NCBI RefSeq assembly: GCF_007197885.1
Contig: NZ_VKKG01000002.1
Location: 372,001 to 436,000 of the forward strand
Length of the DNA stretch: 64,000 nucleotides
Reading direction: 5' to 3'
From: Tessaracoccus rhinocerotis
GTDB lineage: Bacteria; Actinomycetota; Actinomycetes; Propionibacteriales; Propionibacteriaceae
Under the pieces are notes generated by a model that saw only the letters and a list, made by a program, of their open reading frames with translations, ran no database searches and had not been told where the DNA came from. The position numbers and the translations under genes are program-made. This document shows positions 8,071 through 18,570 of this stretch, one piece after another (position 1 is the first letter of the stretch; each line of letters opens with the position of its first letter).

Positions 8071-8107
8071 GGAATCCCCGGATCACGACACAGTCGTGTC
8101 CAACAAT

Positions 8108-8147
8108 GCCACCCCGCCCGGCACAACGGTGCCCCGGGGTGGCTTTT
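8108..8147 (+). terminator. Rho-independent terminator after erpA
   Basis: GCCACCCCG (8108-8116) pairs with CGGGGTGGC (8135-8143), with an inner GGCAC/GTGCC pair in the loop, followed by TTTTA. Confidence 0.85.
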
Positions 8148-8193
8148 ACGTTAGTGTGTGGGCAGTAGTGGCAAGCAGATGGGAAGACAACCT

Positions 8194-9060
8194 GTGACTG
8201 GGAAACTTGGGCGTGCCAGGGGCCGCTCCGGACGTCTCCTCCGACGAGTGGCAACGCTCGGTGGTGTCGGGGCGCTCGGGCTCTTGGCGGGATGCTCCGG
8301 GCAGGCGGCTCGTTTCGGCCTTCCGGAGGCTGCGTCGGCGCAGGCGCCGAACATGGCAAACCTGTGGGTCGGCGCTTGGATCGCGTCGCTGATCATCGGC
8401 GGACTCGTATGGGGTCTGATCGGTTGGTCCGTGATCCGGTACCGCCACAAGGAGGGCATCAACTCCGCCCCCCGCCAGACCAAGTACCACCTGCCGCTCG
8501 AGCTGCTCTACACGCTCGTGCCGTTCCTGATCGTCGGCGTCCTGTTCTTCTACACGGTGCGCGCCGACGACGCGATGAAGGCGCAGTCCCCGAACCCGGA
8601 CGTCGTGATCGACGTGATCGGTCAGAAGTGGTCATGGACCTTCAACTACAACGAGGCCGACAATCCGGCGATCGGCACGGACGCCCATGAGGTGGGCACC
8701 CTGGAGAAGATCCCGGACCTGTACCTACCCCTGAACAAGACCGTCCGGATCAACCTGAACTCCCCGGACGTCATCCACTCCTTCTGGGTCCCGTCGTTCT
8801 ACTACAAGCTCGACGTCGTCCCGGGTCACCCGAACTCGATGGACGTCACGCCCACCAAGCTCGGCGTCTTCGATGGCAAGTGTGCCGAGCTGTGCGGCAC
8901 CTACCACTCACTCATGCTCTTCGAGGTCCACATCGTGACCGAGGAGGAGTACAACGAATACGTGAAGGAACTTGCCGCCAGCGGCAACGCCGGCGTCAAG
9001 GAGCTTCCCACCAGCTCCGAGGACACCCTTCCCGAGTACGAGAACGAGGGGGAACATTGA
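8194..9060 (+). CDS. ctaC: Cytochrome c oxidase subunit II (lipoprotein)
   Basis: Subunit II of the aa3-type oxidase, carrying the CuA electron-entry site outside the membrane. From the GTG at 8194 (GGGAAG about 7 nt upstream) there is an Arg-rich n-region and a lipobox LLAGC with lipidated C34. In-frame starts at 8158 (GTG) and 8179 (ATG) are possible but add residues before the signal peptide. Two membrane helices follow (about residues 55-78 and 100-122), then a cupredoxin domain with the CuA motif [12 protein letters not shown] near residue 230. It is first in ctaC-ctaD-ctaF, coupled to ctaD by TTGA. Confidence 0.92.
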   Translation: MTGKLGRARGRSGRLLRRVATLGGVGALGLLAGCSGQAARFGLPEAASAQAPNMANLWVGAWIASLIIGGLVWGLIGWSVIRYRHKEGINSAPRQTKYHLPLELLYTLVPFLIVGVLFFYTVRADDAMKAQSPNPDVVIDVIGQKWSWTFNYNEADNPAIGTDAHEVGTLEKIPDLYLPLNKTVRINLNSPDVIHSFWVPSFYYKLDVVPGHPNSMDVTPTKLGVFDGKCAELCGTYHSLMLFEVHIVTEEEYNEYVKELAASGNAGVKELPTSSEDTLPEYENEGEH

Positions 9061-10799
9061 GCAGCATCGCAGCCCGGGCGACTTCCGCCGAGGAGCGCCC
9101 CGCCCAGCGTGCGGCAGAGTCCACGCAGGGCGCACACATCATGAAGTACCTGACGACCACCGACCACAAGGTGATCGGCAACATGTACTTCTTCACCACG
9201 ATGGTCTTCTTCGCCTTCGGCGGCCTCCTGGCGCTGGCCATCCGTGCGGAGCTCGCCAACCCGGGCATCCAGTTCCTGAACTACGAGACGTTCAACCAGT
9301 TCTTCACGATGCACGGCACGATCATGCTGCTGATGTTCGCGACGCCAATGTTCGCGGGCTTCGCGAACGCGATCCTGCCGCTTCAGCTCGGTGCACCCGA
9401 CGTCGCCTTCCCGCGCGTCAACGCATTCGCCTACTGGCTCTACCTGTTCGGGTCGCTGATCGCCTGCGCCGGCTTCCTGAGCCCGGGCGGCGCCGCCAGC
9501 TTCGGCTGGTTCGCCTACGCCCCGCTGTCGAACTCGATCCACTCGCCGGGCACGGGCGGTGACATGTGGCTGATGGGCCTCTACCTGCTCGGCTTCTCGT
9601 CGATCCTGGGTGCCGTCAACTTCATCACCACCATCATCTGCATGCGGGCACCGGGCATGACGATGTTCCGCATGCCGATCTTCAGCTGGAACATCCTGGT
9701 CACCTCGATCATGGTGCTGATGGTGTTCCCCGTGCTGGCCGCCGCGCTCCTGGTGCTCGGGTCCGACCGGATCCTGGGCAGCCACGTGTTCGACGCCGCC
9801 AACGGCGGACCGATCCTGTGGCAGCACCTGTTCTGGTTCTTCGGGCATCCCGAGGTCTACGTGATCGCGATCCCGTTCTTCGGCATCATCACCGAGGTCC
9901 TGAGCGCCTTCAGCCGCAAGCCCGTCTTCGGCTACTACGGCCTCGTGTTCGCCACCCTGGCGATCGGCACGCTCTCGGTGTCGGTCTGGGCCCACCACAT
10001 GTTCGTCACCGGCGCGGTGAACCTGCCGTTCTTCTCCTTCATGACGTTCCTGATCGCCATCCCGACCGGCGTGAAGTTCTTCAACTGGATCGGAACCATG
10101 TGGCGGGGCGCGATCACGCTCACGGCCTCGATGTTGTTCGCGATCGGCTTCCTGACCACGTTCCTGTTCGGTGGTCTCACCGGCGTCATCCTCGCCAGCC
10201 CGACCCTCGACTTCCAGGTCTCCGACACCTACTTCGTCGTCGCCCACTTCCACTACACGGTGTTCGGCACCGTCGTGTTCGCCACGTTCTCCGGGTTCTA
10301 CTACTGGTGGCCGAAGTTCACCGGCAAGATGCTCAACGAGACCTGGGGCAAGGTGCACTTCTGGCTCCTGTTCTTCGGGTTCCACACCACCTTCCTCGTC
10401 CAGCACTGGCTGGGTGTCGAGGGCATGCAGCGACGGATCGCCGATTACGGCGCCTGGGAGGGCTTCACGCTGCTCAACCAGGTCTCCACCTTCGGAGCCT
10501 TCCTGCTGGGCGTCTCGATGCTGCCGTTCATGTGGAACGTGTGGATCACCCGCAAGTCCCCGAAGGTCACCGTCAACGACCCGTGGGGCTGGGGCCGTTC
10601 GCTGGAGTGGGCCACCTCGTGCCCGCCGCCGCGCCACAACTTCCACTCGCTGCCGCGCGTGCGTTCCATGCACCCGGCGTTCGACCTTGCACACCCGGAG
10701 CTCGCCGAGGAGGACGAGGCGGAGTTCGCCGAGTTGCTCGGGCAGGAGTCCGAAGACGATGAGGAGCTCGAGCTCCTCGGGGGAGGTAAGCAGCAGTGA
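9057..10799 (+). CDS. ctaD: Cytochrome c oxidase subunit I
   Basis: 580-aa catalytic subunit holding heme a and the heme a3-CuB centre. Seen: MHGTIMLLM (heme a His), [15 protein letters not shown] (CuB His with the crosslinked Tyr), WAHHMFVTG (two CuB His) and [11 protein letters not shown] (heme a3 and heme a His). There are about twelve hydrophobic spans and an acidic C-terminal tail ([10 protein letters not shown]). The TTG start at 9057 overlaps the ctaC stop (TTGA) after GAGGGGGAACA; the first in-frame ATG is 9141 and would remove 28 residues. Confidence 0.95.
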   Translation: MSSIAARATSAEERPAQRAAESTQGAHIMKYLTTTDHKVIGNMYFFTTMVFFAFGGLLALAIRAELANPGIQFLNYETFNQFFTMHGTIMLLMFATPMFAGFANAILPLQLGAPDVAFPRVNAFAYWLYLFGSLIACAGFLSPGGAASFGWFAYAPLSNSIHSPGTGGDMWLMGLYLLGFSSILGAVNFITTIICMRAPGMTMFRMPIFSWNILVTSIMVLMVFPVLAAALLVLGSDRILGSHVFDAANGGPILWQHLFWFFGHPEVYVIAIPFFGIITEVLSAFSRKPVFGYYGLVFATLAIGTLSVSVWAHHMFVTGAVNLPFFSFMTFLIAIPTGVKFFNWIGTMWRGAITLTASMLFAIGFLTTFLFGGLTGVILASPTLDFQVSDTYFVVAHFHYTVFGTVVFATFSGFYYWWPKFTGKMLNETWGKVHFWLLFFGFHTTFLVQHWLGVEGMQRRIADYGAWEGFTLLNQVSTFGAFLLGVSMLPFMWNVWITRKSPKVTVNDPWGWGRSLEWATSCPPPRHNFHSLPRVRSMHPAFDLAHPELAEEDEAEFAELLGQESEDDEELELLGGGKQQ

Positions 10800-11194
10800 G
10801 GGCCGAGAAGTGGACATTCTGGTTCATCGCGATCTACTTCGGCATCGTCGCTCCGGTCTACTGGATCGTCGCCCGTGAGATCGCAGGCACCTTCGCGCTC
10901 GGCTTCACCGCCCTGCTCGGGGTCATCATCGCCGCCTACCTGACGATCACCGCGCGCACCTTCGACCCCCGCCCGGAGGATCGCAAGGACGCCGAGGTGA
11001 TCGAGGGCGCCGGCGAGTACGGCTTCTTCGCCCCGTCGAGCATCTGGCCCTTCTGGGCCGCCGTCACCGCGGCACTGATCTTCCTGGGCCCGGGCACCGG
11101 CCAGTGGTGGATCAGCCTGCTCGGTCTGGGCATGGGCGTCTGGGCGCTGTCGGGCTGGCTCTTCCAGTTCTACCGCGGCGACTACAAGCACTGA
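10796..11194 (+). CDS. ctaF: Actinobacterial cytochrome c oxidase subunit IV
   Basis: 132 aa with four hydrophobic segments (roughly residues 5-25, 32-52, 80-97, 103-124) and the [23 protein letters not shown] loop typical of CtaF, an actinobacteria-specific small subunit of the aa3 oxidase. The GTG start overlaps the ctaD stop (GTGA). It ends the operon, just before a perfect 13-bp terminator. Confidence 0.9.
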   Translation: MRAEKWTFWFIAIYFGIVAPVYWIVAREIAGTFALGFTALLGVIIAAYLTITARTFDPRPEDRKDAEVIEGAGEYGFFAPSSIWPFWAAVTAALIFLGPGTGQWWISLLGLGMGVWALSGWLFQFYRGDYKH

Positions 11195-11221
11195 CGAGAC
11201 GGACTCCGTCCGAACCGAGAA

Positions 11222-11253
11222 GGACCCGCACCCCGACCGGGGTGCGGGTCCTT
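11222..11253. terminator. Terminator shared by ctaF and the convergent ABC operon
   Basis: GGACCCGCACCCC pairs perfectly with GGGGTGCGGGTCC across a GACC loop (13-bp stem). It lies between converging genes and can serve both strands. Confidence 0.85.
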
Positions 11254-11265
11254 CTGCGTGCCGGC

Positions 11266-12429
11266 TCAGGAAGCCTTGGAGAACAACTCGCCGAGCTTCA
11301 GGATGCCGGAGGTCTTCATCAGGCCCCGGCGGTAGATCAGGGAGCCAAGCCTGATGCTGAAAACCATGAAGACCCCGCACAGCAGCAACGCGACCAGGGC
11401 GTCGAGCCAGCCAGCGGTGCCGTTCAGGAGCCGCTGGGGCATCACCACGCTGGAGACCACGGGAACATAGCTGAGGACGGTGGCGAGCGACCCACGGGCG
11501 AAGAAGCCGGCCAGGTAGACGACCATCAGGATCATCATGAGTGGCATCGTCGTGTTGTTGATGTCCTGCACCCTGGTGGCCATCGCACCAGTGGCGGCCC
11601 AGAGGGTGCTGAGCGCGGCGAAGCCGACGACGAAGAACAGGACGAACCAGCCGATGTTGGGCAGCAGCACCGGCAGGAAGGCGCCGAACTCGGTGATGGA
11701 GACCCCGATGGCGCCCATCGCGATGAACAGGAGCAGCTGACCCAGCGCCATGATGGTGTTCCCGAGGGCCTTGCCCACCAGCAGGTCGCGAGTGGGCACA
11801 GCGGCGCTGAGGATCTCCACCAGCCGGGACTCCTTCTCCTCCACGACGCTCTGGGCGATCTGCAGTCCGTAGAACATGGCGGACATGAAGAACAGGACGG
11901 AGAACACCATTCCCGTCACGAGGGCCACCACTGCGTCGTCGGCGACCTGCTCGCCGGCGAGCCGGACCTCCACCTGCGAGCCGACCTCCAGTTCCGCGGG
12001 GTCGATCCCGAGGGCCTCCGCGTTGGTGGCGGTCACGTACTTCGTGATGGCGCTCTGGATCGCGCCGGTGCTGGTCTCGATGCTCTCCACGACGAGGTCC
12101 CAGCCATCGTCGGTCCGGCTGATCCCGGCGTCGATGGACCCGGCCTCGATCGCCGAGTCGAACTCGTCGGCGGGCATCTCGACCACGTCGATGGGCTGCT
12201 CCGACTCCGCCACGGCTATGGCCACCACCTCGCGGCCTGCCTCGTCAGTCACACCGACGGTCATGTTGCCCTGTGCGGAGGCGAACAGGAAGCTTGCCCC
12301 GAGGCCGAGCCCGATCAGTGCCACCACCACGGCCGTGGAGATCCAGAAACCCTTGTCGGCGAGTTTCGCCATGATCTCGCGCCTCGCGACGATCCACCAG
12401 GGGAACCTCGGCTTGGTGTAGGTCTTCAT
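11266..12429 (-). CDS. ABC-2 type permease (NatB-like)
   Basis: 387-aa membrane subunit. One N-terminal span (about residues 27-48) is followed by a roughly 150-residue extracytoplasmic domain and then five or six spans from about residue 215, which is the layout of NatB/YhaP ABC-2 exporters. ATG at 12429 overlaps the stop of the ATPase gene (ATGA), so the pair is one transporter. The substrate cannot be read from the sequence; NatAB family members export Na+ or confer resistance to membrane-active compounds. Confidence 0.82.
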   Translation of the reverse strand: MKTYTKPRFPWWIVARREIMAKLADKGFWISTAVVVALIGLGLGASFLFASAQGNMTVGVTDEAGREVVAIAVAESEQPIDVVEMPADEFDSAIEAGSIDAGISRTDDGWDLVVESIETSTGAIQSAITKYVTATNAEALGIDPAELEVGSQVEVRLAGEQVADDAVVALVTGMVFSVLFFMSAMFYGLQIAQSVVEEKESRLVEILSAAVPTRDLLVGKALGNTIMALGQLLLFIAMGAIGVSITEFGAFLPVLLPNIGWFVLFFVVGFAALSTLWAATGAMATRVQDINNTTMPLMMILMVVYLAGFFARGSLATVLSYVPVVSSVVMPQRLLNGTAGWLDALVALLLCGVFMVFSIRLGSLIYRRGLMKTSGILKLGELFSKAS

Positions 12430-13307
12430 CGGGTCACCTCTCGGTAGATCTCGCTCAGTGGGCGGACGGTGGGGCCGAAGGCGCGCACGGCACCCCGGCT
12501 GATGGCCTCGTGGAGCACCGCCTGCTCGGAGGCGACGTCGGTGAACGCCACGTGGGCCTCGCGACCGTCCAGGTCCAGGACCTGGACGCCGGGGAAACCG
12601 CGCAACCAGCCCAGGTCGACCTCGCTGCGGATCCGGTGCTGCGACTGCCCGGCCTCGCGCAGCTGCTCGACCGAGCCGTTCGCCACCACCCTGCCCTTGG
12701 CGAGGATGATGATGTCGTCGCACAGCCGCTCCACCAGGTCCAGCTGGTGGGAGGAGAACAGCACCGGGACGCCGCGGGCGGTGAACTCGCTGAGCACGGT
12801 GAACATCTCGTCCACGGCGTCCGGGTCGAGACCGCTGAACGGCTCGTCGAGGATCAGGCACTTGGGGTTCGCCATGACCGCGGCGGCGATCTGGACGCGC
12901 TGCTGGTTGCCGAGGGACAGCTTCTCGAGCTTGTCGCGCATCCGCTCCCCGAGGCCGAACCGCCGCAGCAGGTGCTCGGCCGCCTCACGTGCCTCGCGGT
13001 GCGGCATGCCGTGGAGCTCGCCCAGGTACACGAGCTGGTTGCGCACCGGTTGCTTGGGATAGAGACCACGCTCCTCGGGCATGTAACCGAACTGTGCGCG
13101 GTCGGCTGCCGTCACGGGCGCTCCGTGCCACAGCACTTCTCCCGAATTCGGCTGCAGCAGCCCCATCACCAGACGCATGGTGGTGGTCTTGCCGGCGCCG
13201 TTGCCACCGACGAAGCCCGTGAACTTGCCCGGATCCACCTCGAACGACACATCGTCGACCGCGGTCAGGTCTCCGAAGCGTCGGGTCAGGTTCTTGATCT
13301 CCAACAT
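12426..13307 (-). CDS. ABC transporter ATP-binding protein (NatA-like)
   Basis: 293 aa with all ABC motifs: Walker A GGNGAGKTT, a signature LSLGNQQRVQ, Walker B CLILDEPFSGLD, and switch His in FSSHQLD. The C-terminal about 80 residues (after ANGSVEQLREAG) form the regulatory extension common in this family. ATG at 13307 has AAGGGAG 6-7 nt upstream. It powers the permease encoded next. An adjacent two-component operon on the same strand ends about 90 nt upstream and could control it. Confidence 0.9.
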   Translation of the reverse strand: MLEIKNLTRRFGDLTAVDDVSFEVDPGKFTGFVGGNGAGKTTTMRLVMGLLQPNSGEVLWHGAPVTAADRAQFGYMPEERGLYPKQPVRNQLVYLGELHGMPHREAREAAEHLLRRFGLGERMRDKLEKLSLGNQQRVQIAAAVMANPKCLILDEPFSGLDPDAVDEMFTVLSEFTARGVPVLFSSHQLDLVERLCDDIIILAKGRVVANGSVEQLREAGQSQHRIRSEVDLGWLRGFPGVQVLDLDGREAHVAFTDVASEQAVLHEAISRGAVRAFGPTVRPLSEIYREVTR

Positions 13308-13396
13308 ATGTGCTCCCTTCCACCGACAACGATGGCAGCCGGGCGGCGCACCGGGCATCGGGCAGCCGGGTGAGATGTGGAGACAACGCCTCCTCC

Positions 13397-14047
13397 TCAG
13401 GAGGGAGAGACGAGTCCGTTCTCGTAGGCGTGGATGACTGCCTGGACCCGGTCGCGGACGCCGAGCTTGGCCAGACAGGCGGACACGTGGGTCTTCACGG
13501 TGGCCTCGCCGACGAACAACTCCTCGGCGATCTCGGCGTTGGACAGGCCCCGGGCGACGAGCACCAGCACGTCCCGCTCCCGGCCGGTGAGGCGCTCGAG
13601 TTGAGGGCTGGTGGCGGGCGGGCGGCGTCGGCCCGCGACCGCCTCCACGATCACGCGGCGTGTCACCTCGGGGGCCAGCAGCGCCCCGCCGTCGGCGACC
13701 GTGCGGATGCTCTCGACCAACCGCTCCGGCTCGGCGTTCTTCAGCAGGAAGCCCGCGGCGCCGGCCCTGAGCGCCTCGAACAGGTAGTCGTCGCGGTCGA
13801 AGGTGGTCAGGACGATGACCTCGGGACCGTCGGTCGAGGTGATCCGTCGGGTTGCCTCGATGCCGTCCATGACGGGCATCTCGATGTCCATCAGGACGAT
13901 GTCGGACTGGGTGGCGGCGGCGAGCTCGACGGCCTCGGCTCCCGTGCCGCACTCGCCGACGAGCTCGATGTCGTCCTCCACGCTGAGCATCAGCGCGAAC
14001 GCCCGGCGCACGAGGACCTGGTCGTCCACGAGGATGATCCGGATCAC
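13397..14047 (-). CDS. NarL/LuxR-type response regulator
   Basis: 216 aa. Receiver domain (about residues 1-120) with acidic pair DD, phospho-acceptor D54 (LMDIEMP), T in VIVLTTFD and K in GFLLKNAE; LuxR helix-turn-helix about residues 150-212 ([25 protein letters not shown]). The GTG start overlaps the kinase stop (GTGA). Together with the kinase it forms a DesK/NarL-class two-component system; the neighbouring ABC exporter is a plausible target. Confidence 0.9.
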   Translation of the reverse strand: MIRIILVDDQVLVRRAFALMLSVEDDIELVGECGTGAEAVELAAATQSDIVLMDIEMPVMDGIEATRRITSTDGPEVIVLTTFDRDDYLFEALRAGAAGFLLKNAEPERLVESIRTVADGGALLAPEVTRRVIVEAVAGRRRPPATSPQLERLTGRERDVLVLVARGLSNAEIAEELFVGEATVKTHVSACLAKLGVRDRVQAVIHAYENGLVSPS

Positions 14048-15303
14048 CGGGCGCCCCCGACAGCCAGGGGGAGCCGGGCGCGCACGCGGTAGCCGCGTGT
14101 CTGCCGGGGTCCGATCTCCGTGGAGCCGCCGAGCGCCTGCACCCGTTCGCGCATTCCCACCTGGCCCAGCCCGCCGCCGGCCGTTCCCGTACGTGGGAGC
14201 CCGTCGTCGAGCACCTCCACCTCCACCATGTCGGGCTCGAGGCGCAGCACCACTCGGGCGCTGGTGGCCGTGGAGTGCTTGCGCACGTTGGTCAGGGCCT
14301 CCTGCACGACCCGGTAGAGGGTCGCCGACTGGGACACGGTCAACCGGTCGACGAGCTCCTGCTCGCCGACCAGGTCGTGCTCGACGCCCAGGCCGAGGGT
14401 GGCGACCTCCTCGAACAGCCCGGGCAGCTGGCCGAGGCTGGGCCGGGGGCCGCTCGGGTCCTCGTCGGGGTTGCGCAGGGAGCCCAGGACGGAGCGGAGC
14501 TCCGAGACCGTCTGGCGGGCGGAGTCCTCGACGGTGCGCAGTGCCTGGGCGGCCGCCTCCGGCCTCCTCTCCATGGCGCGGCGGGCGGCCGCAGCCTGGA
14601 CCCCGATGAGGGCGACGTGGTGCGCCACCGAGTCGTGCAGCTCGCGTGCGATCCGCAGGCGCTCCCCGACGATGGCCTGGCGGGCCAGCTGGCCGGCCTG
14701 CTGCTCGACGAGCTGCTCCGACTCCGCCAGCTCGTGGTCGGAGCGGGCCCTCAGCCAGGCGTTGCGACCCAGCCAGGTGGCGCCCCCGAAGTAGGCGATG
14801 TTGACCAGCACCTGCGAGACCACGAGCGGGATCGGGACGTCCTCGTCGGTGGCGCGCAGCGACGCGATGCCGCCGGCGATGTCGATTCCCACCCAGGCTG
14901 CCATGCCGAGGAGCACGGCGAGCGTGGCGAGCATCAATGCCTCGCGGTTCCTGGCCCATGCCATGGCGGAGTAGAGGCCGAGGAAGTAGAGCACCTGCAT
15001 GCCCGGCTGGATGACGACCAGTGGCATGAGCAGGCCCACGACGAGGAAGTGGACTCCGGTGGCCAGCAGCAGCACCAGGACGGGGAACCGCCTGCGGAAC
15101 GCGATCAGCACGCCCGCGAGACCGATGGCAAGCAGGGACCAGGGCAGCTTGGCCTCGTCCTCGTAGCCGGGCAGCGAACTGGTGCCCAGCTGGCCGGTGA
15201 CCGACAGCACCATCAGGGCGAGCGCCACGACGACGTCCTTTCGGACACCGCCCGTCGGCATCGGGCGGACGAACGAGTCGTCCAGCCCGAAGAAGTCTCT
15301 CAC
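14044..15303 (-). CDS. Sensor histidine kinase (HisKA_3 type)
   Basis: 419 aa. About five to six membrane spans (residues 22-175), a short coiled linker, then a dimerisation helix with H223 in [11 protein letters not shown], and a C-terminal HATPase domain with NVRKHS (N-box), DDGLPRTG and GQVGMRERV. The sensor lies in the membrane with almost no extracellular loop, as in kinases that sense membrane state. The GTG start overlaps the guaB1 stop, an uncommon coupling between a purine enzyme and a kinase. Confidence 0.88.
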   Translation of the reverse strand: MRDFFGLDDSFVRPMPTGGVRKDVVVALALMVLSVTGQLGTSSLPGYEDEAKLPWSLLAIGLAGVLIAFRRRFPVLVLLLATGVHFLVVGLLMPLVVIQPGMQVLYFLGLYSAMAWARNREALMLATLAVLLGMAAWVGIDIAGGIASLRATDEDVPIPLVVSQVLVNIAYFGGATWLGRNAWLRARSDHELAESEQLVEQQAGQLARQAIVGERLRIARELHDSVAHHVALIGVQAAAARRAMERRPEAAAQALRTVEDSARQTVSELRSVLGSLRNPDEDPSGPRPSLGQLPGLFEEVATLGLGVEHDLVGEQELVDRLTVSQSATLYRVVQEALTNVRKHSTATSARVVLRLEPDMVEVEVLDDGLPRTGTAGGGLGQVGMRERVQALGGSTEIGPRQTRGYRVRARLPLAVGGAR

Positions 15304-16754
15304 CAGCTCTTCTCCACGGGCCGTCCCTCCTCGAACCCGGAGCCGGACTGGACACCCACCACGGCGCGCTCGGCGAACTCGGTCAGGTTGCGGGCACCCG
15401 CGTAGGTGGCCGACGAGCGCACGCCGGAGGTGATCCAGTCGAGCAGGTCCTCGATGCCGGGGCGGGCCGGGTCGAGGTACATCCGCGAGGATGAGATGCC
15501 CTCCTCGAAGAGGGCCGCCCGGGCCCGGTCGTAGGCCGACTGCTCACGCGTGCGCTGCCGCACGGCGCGGGCCGAGGCCATGCCGAAGGATTCCTTGTAC
15601 GCGCGGCCCTCGTGGTCGAACAACTGGTCGCCGGTGGACTCGTGCGTCCCGGCGAACCAGGACCCGATCATCACCGAGCCCGCGCCCGCCGCCAGGGCCA
15701 GGGCGACGTCGCGGGGGAACTTGACCCCGCCGTCGGCCCAGACGGACTTGCCGAGCTCGGCAGCCGCGCCCGCCGCCTCCAGCACCGCCGAGAACTGGGG
15801 GCGGCCGACGCCGGTCTGCATGCGCGTGGTGCACATGGCACCGGGGCCGACGCCGACCTTGATGATGTCCGCACCGGCCTCCACCAGGTCCACCGTGCCC
15901 TGTGCGGTGACAACGTTGCCGGCGACCACCAGGACGTGGCGTCCCGTCTCGCCCGCGTAGGCGTCGCGCACGTCCCGCGCCACGCGCAGGGCCCCGATCA
16001 TCTTCTCCTGGTGCCCGTGCGCGGTGTCCATCACCAGCACGTCAGCACCGGCCTCGAGGGCGGCGCGGGCCTTGGCGGCCACGTCGCCGTTGATCCCGAC
16101 GGCGACGCCGGCCCGGAGCCGGCCCTGCTCGTCCAGGGCGGGGGAGTAGATGTTGGATCGCAGTGCGCCCTTGCTGTTCATGATGCCGACCAGGCGCCCG
16201 CCGTCGACCACGACGGCGACCTTCTGGTGCTGCTCGGAGAGCTTGTTGAACACGTCCTCGGGGCTGGCGCCGACGTCCATCAGGCTGACGTCGGTGGTCA
16301 GCACGTCCTTGGCCTGCGCGAAGCGGTCCGCGCTCCTGGCGTCCGACGCGCTGACCAGGCCGAGCACCTCGTCGCGCTGCACCACGACGGCGACGCCGTG
16401 GGAGCGCTTGCCGATGAGGGTGAGGGTCTCGCCCACGGTCGTGTCGGGGGCGACGGTGATGGGGGTGTCGAACACCGGGTGCGCGGCCTTGACCTTGGAG
16501 ATGGAGCGGGCCACCACGTCGGCCGGAATGTCCTGCGGGAAGATCGCCAGCCCGCCGCGCCGCGCCATCGTCTCGGCCATCCGGCGCCCGGAGACGGCCG
16601 TCATGTTGGCGGCCACCAGGGGCAGTGGCGTGGCGAGGCCGTCGGTGGAGGTGAGGTCCACGTCCAGGCGGGAGGTGACGTCGGATCGGCCCGGGACCAT
16701 GAACACGTCGGAGTAGGTCAGGTCGTGGGCCGGGGTCTCGTTCAGGAATCGCAC
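15300..16754 (-). CDS. guaB1: GuaB1-family IMP dehydrogenase-related protein (GMP reductase type)
   Basis: 484 aa with the IMPDH/GMPR barrel: active-site loop [12 protein letters not shown] with catalytic C308, [17 protein letters not shown] phosphate-binding region, and two CBS modules inserted at about residues 90-205. Mycobacterial GuaB1 proteins act as GMP reductases rather than IMP dehydrogenases, so conversion of GMP to IMP with NADPH is the likely reaction. The GTG start at 16754 lies 6 nt after CATACT and has no SD, suggesting a leaderless mRNA. It is followed by the kinase and regulator with GTGA overlaps. Confidence 0.85.
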   Translation of the reverse strand: MRFLNETPAHDLTYSDVFMVPGRSDVTSRLDVDLTSTDGLATPLPLVAANMTAVSGRRMAETMARRGGLAIFPQDIPADVVARSISKVKAAHPVFDTPITVAPDTTVGETLTLIGKRSHGVAVVVQRDEVLGLVSASDARSADRFAQAKDVLTTDVSLMDVGASPEDVFNKLSEQHQKVAVVVDGGRLVGIMNSKGALRSNIYSPALDEQGRLRAGVAVGINGDVAAKARAALEAGADVLVMDTAHGHQEKMIGALRVARDVRDAYAGETGRHVLVVAGNVVTAQGTVDLVEAGADIIKVGVGPGAMCTTRMQTGVGRPQFSAVLEAAGAAAELGKSVWADGGVKFPRDVALALAAGAGSVMIGSWFAGTHESTGDQLFDHEGRAYKESFGMASARAVRQRTREQSAYDRARAALFEEGISSSRMYLDPARPGIEDLLDWITSGVRSSATYAGARNLTEFAERAVVGVQSGSGFEEGRPVEKSW

Positions 16755-16760
16755 GGGCCA

Positions 16761-16766
16761 AGTATG
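16761..16766 (-). promoter_or_regulatory. Candidate -10 (CATACT) of guaB1, leaderless
   Basis: CATACT on the minus strand, 6 nt before the GTG; TTGACA partly overlaps it and is too close to be its -35. Confidence 0.4.
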
Positions 16767-16792
16767 TCAACTCCCGGTCCGGAAGACGAAGC

Positions 16793-16818
16793 AGGCCCGC
16801 CCCACGTGGGGCGGGCCT
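16793..16818 (-). terminator. Terminator of the ctaE-qcrCAB operon
   Basis: AGGCCCGCCCC and GGGGCGGGCCT around ACGT form an 11-bp stem 25 nt past the qcrB stop; the leftward tail is moderately T-rich. Confidence 0.75.
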
Positions 16819-16842
16819 CCTCGGCCGGGTACTGGGCCCGGG

Positions 16843-18570
16843 TCAGTCGTTGGCGGGTTCGGGCTGACGGTCCTCGAGTGCCTGGTGCTCCGCCTGGCCC
16901 TCGAGTTCGTGGCCGTCCTCGCCGTGGTGGTCGGCCTCGGCGATCTCCGCGGCCGTGGGCTTGGGGACGTCGTGGCCGAGGTACCAGCGCGACAGGCGGG
17001 CACGCGTGCTGGAGACCTCCTGCGAGATCCGCACGCCGTTCTCGTCGGTGTCCGGGGACACCTCGAGGGGTTGGCGCTGGACGTGCTGGGTCAACAGGAA
17101 CTTCTCGTTCTCGTGGATCGGCAGGTGCGGCTCGGAGTAGCCGCCGCCGGGGGAGCGCTGGATGATGCCGGTCTCGGAGCCGTGCAGCACCCGTTCGCGG
17201 TCCTTGCGCTGCAGCCCGAGGCAGATCCGCTTCGTGACGATGAACGCGATGACAGGACCGAGGAACACCAGGACCCGCAGCGCGACCGTGATCGCGTTCA
17301 GGCTGAGGCCGAACCGGGTGGCGACGATGTCGTTGCCACCGGCGATCAGGAACAGCGCGAAGCAGACCATGCCGGCAACGCCGAACGCGGTGCGCGTGGG
17401 GGCGTTGCGCGGACGCTGCAGCAGGTGGTGCTCGCGGGTGTCGCCGGTCAGCCAACGCTCCACGAACGGCCACAGCCCCAGCAGGGTGAACAGCAGGCCC
17501 ATCAACCCGACACCGGGCAGGAACACGTTCCAGGACCAGGTGGTGCCCAGCACGTGGGTCTCCCAGCCGGGCATGATGCGCACGGCGCCCTCGAGCCAGC
17601 CCATGTACCAGTCCGGCTGGGAACCGGCGGTCACCTTGGCGGGGTCGTAGGGCCCGTAGAGCCAGACCGGGTTGATCTGGACCAGGCCGCCCAGCAGGAC
17701 GCTGAACCCGAACACGACGAAGAAGAAGCCGCCGGCCTTGGCCGCGTAGACGGGGAAGACGGGGTATCCGACGACGTTGTTCTCGGTGCGGCCGGCGCCG
17801 GGGAACTGGGTGTGCTTGTGGTAGACCACGAGCGCCAGGTGCAGCGAGACCAGGCCGAGCAGCAGGCCGGGGACCAGCAGGATGTGCACCATGTAGAGGC
17901 GCGCGATGATCAACTCGCCCGGGAACTCACCACCGAAGACGAAGAACTCCGCCCAGGTGCCGATGATCGGGATGGATCGGATCAGGCCGTCGGCGAACCG
18001 CAGGCCGGTGCCGGAGAGCAGGTCGTCGGGCAGCGAGTAGCCGGCGAACCCGGCGATGGTGGACAGTGCCATCAGGCCGATGCCGACCAGCCAGTTCACC
18101 TCGCGCGGCTTGCGGTAGGCGCCCGTGAAGAACACGCGAAGCATGTGCACGAACGCGGCGGCGACGAACAGCAGGGCGGCCCAGTGGTGGATCTGGCGGA
18201 CCAGGAGGCCACCGCGCACGTCGAAGCTGATGTGCAGCGTGGAGGCGAACGCCTCGGAGACCGGGATGCCCTTCAGGAGCTGGTAGGTGCCGTCGTACTC
18301 GATCTCGGCCATCGACGGCTTGAACCAGATGGTCAGGAACACGCCGGTCAGCAGCAGGATGATGAACGAGTACAGGGCGATCTCGCCCAGCAGGAAGCTC
18401 CAGTGGTCGGGGAACACCTTGCGCAGGGCGAATCGGCTGATCTTGCCCAACCCGACTCGGTCGTCGCCCCACTTCAGTGCTGGGGCGGCAGGGTTCCGCT
18501 TGGTGGTGGGAGCCACGGCGGGCTCGATGACGGGGGAGGCGTCACCGATCGTGGTTGGCCTTGCCATCAC
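16843..18570 (-). CDS. qcrB: Cytochrome bc1 complex cytochrome b subunit
   Basis: 575 aa. Eight-helix cytochrome b with paired heme-ligand His (WAALLFVAAAFVHMLRVF in the second helix; HILLVPGLLLGLVSLHLALV in the fourth) and a quinone-site PEWY-type motif here read as PDWYMG, as is usual in actinobacteria. The C-terminal about 130 residues are a charged cytoplasmic extension found in actinobacterial QcrB. The GTG at 18570 overlaps the qcrA stop; the ATG at 18567 is the next codon. It accepts electrons from menaquinol in the bcc-aa3 supercomplex. Confidence 0.95.
   Translation of the reverse strand: MMARPTTIGDASPVIEPAVAPTTKRNPAAPALKWGDDRVGLGKISRFALRKVFPDHWSFLLGEIALYSFIILLLTGVFLTIWFKPSMAEIEYDGTYQLLKGIPVSEAFASTLHISFDVRGGLLVRQIHHWAALLFVAAAFVHMLRVFFTGAYRKPREVNWLVGIGLMALSTIAGFAGYSLPDDLLSGTGLRFADGLIRSIPIIGTWAEFFVFGGEFPGELIIARLYMVHILLVPGLLLGLVSLHLALVVYHKHTQFPGAGRTENNVVGYPVFPVYAAKAGGFFFVVFGFSVLLGGLVQINPVWLYGPYDPAKVTAGSQPDWYMGWLEGAVRIMPGWETHVLGTTWSWNVFLPGVGLMGLLFTLLGLWPFVERWLTGDTREHHLLQRPRNAPTRTAFGVAGMVCFALFLIAGGNDIVATRFGLSLNAITVALRVLVFLGPVIAFIVTKRICLGLQRKDRERVLHGSETGIIQRSPGGGYSEPHLPIHENEKFLLTQHVQRQPLEVSPDTDENGVRISQEVSSTRARLSRWYLGHDVPKPTAAEIAEADHHGEDGHELEGQAEHQALEDRQPEPAND

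Noticed and set aside
8901-10817. 638-codon open frame on the minus strand opposite ctaD
   Set aside because: Shadow of ctaD; its translation is low-complexity Glu/Arg/His/Asp repeats with no domain.
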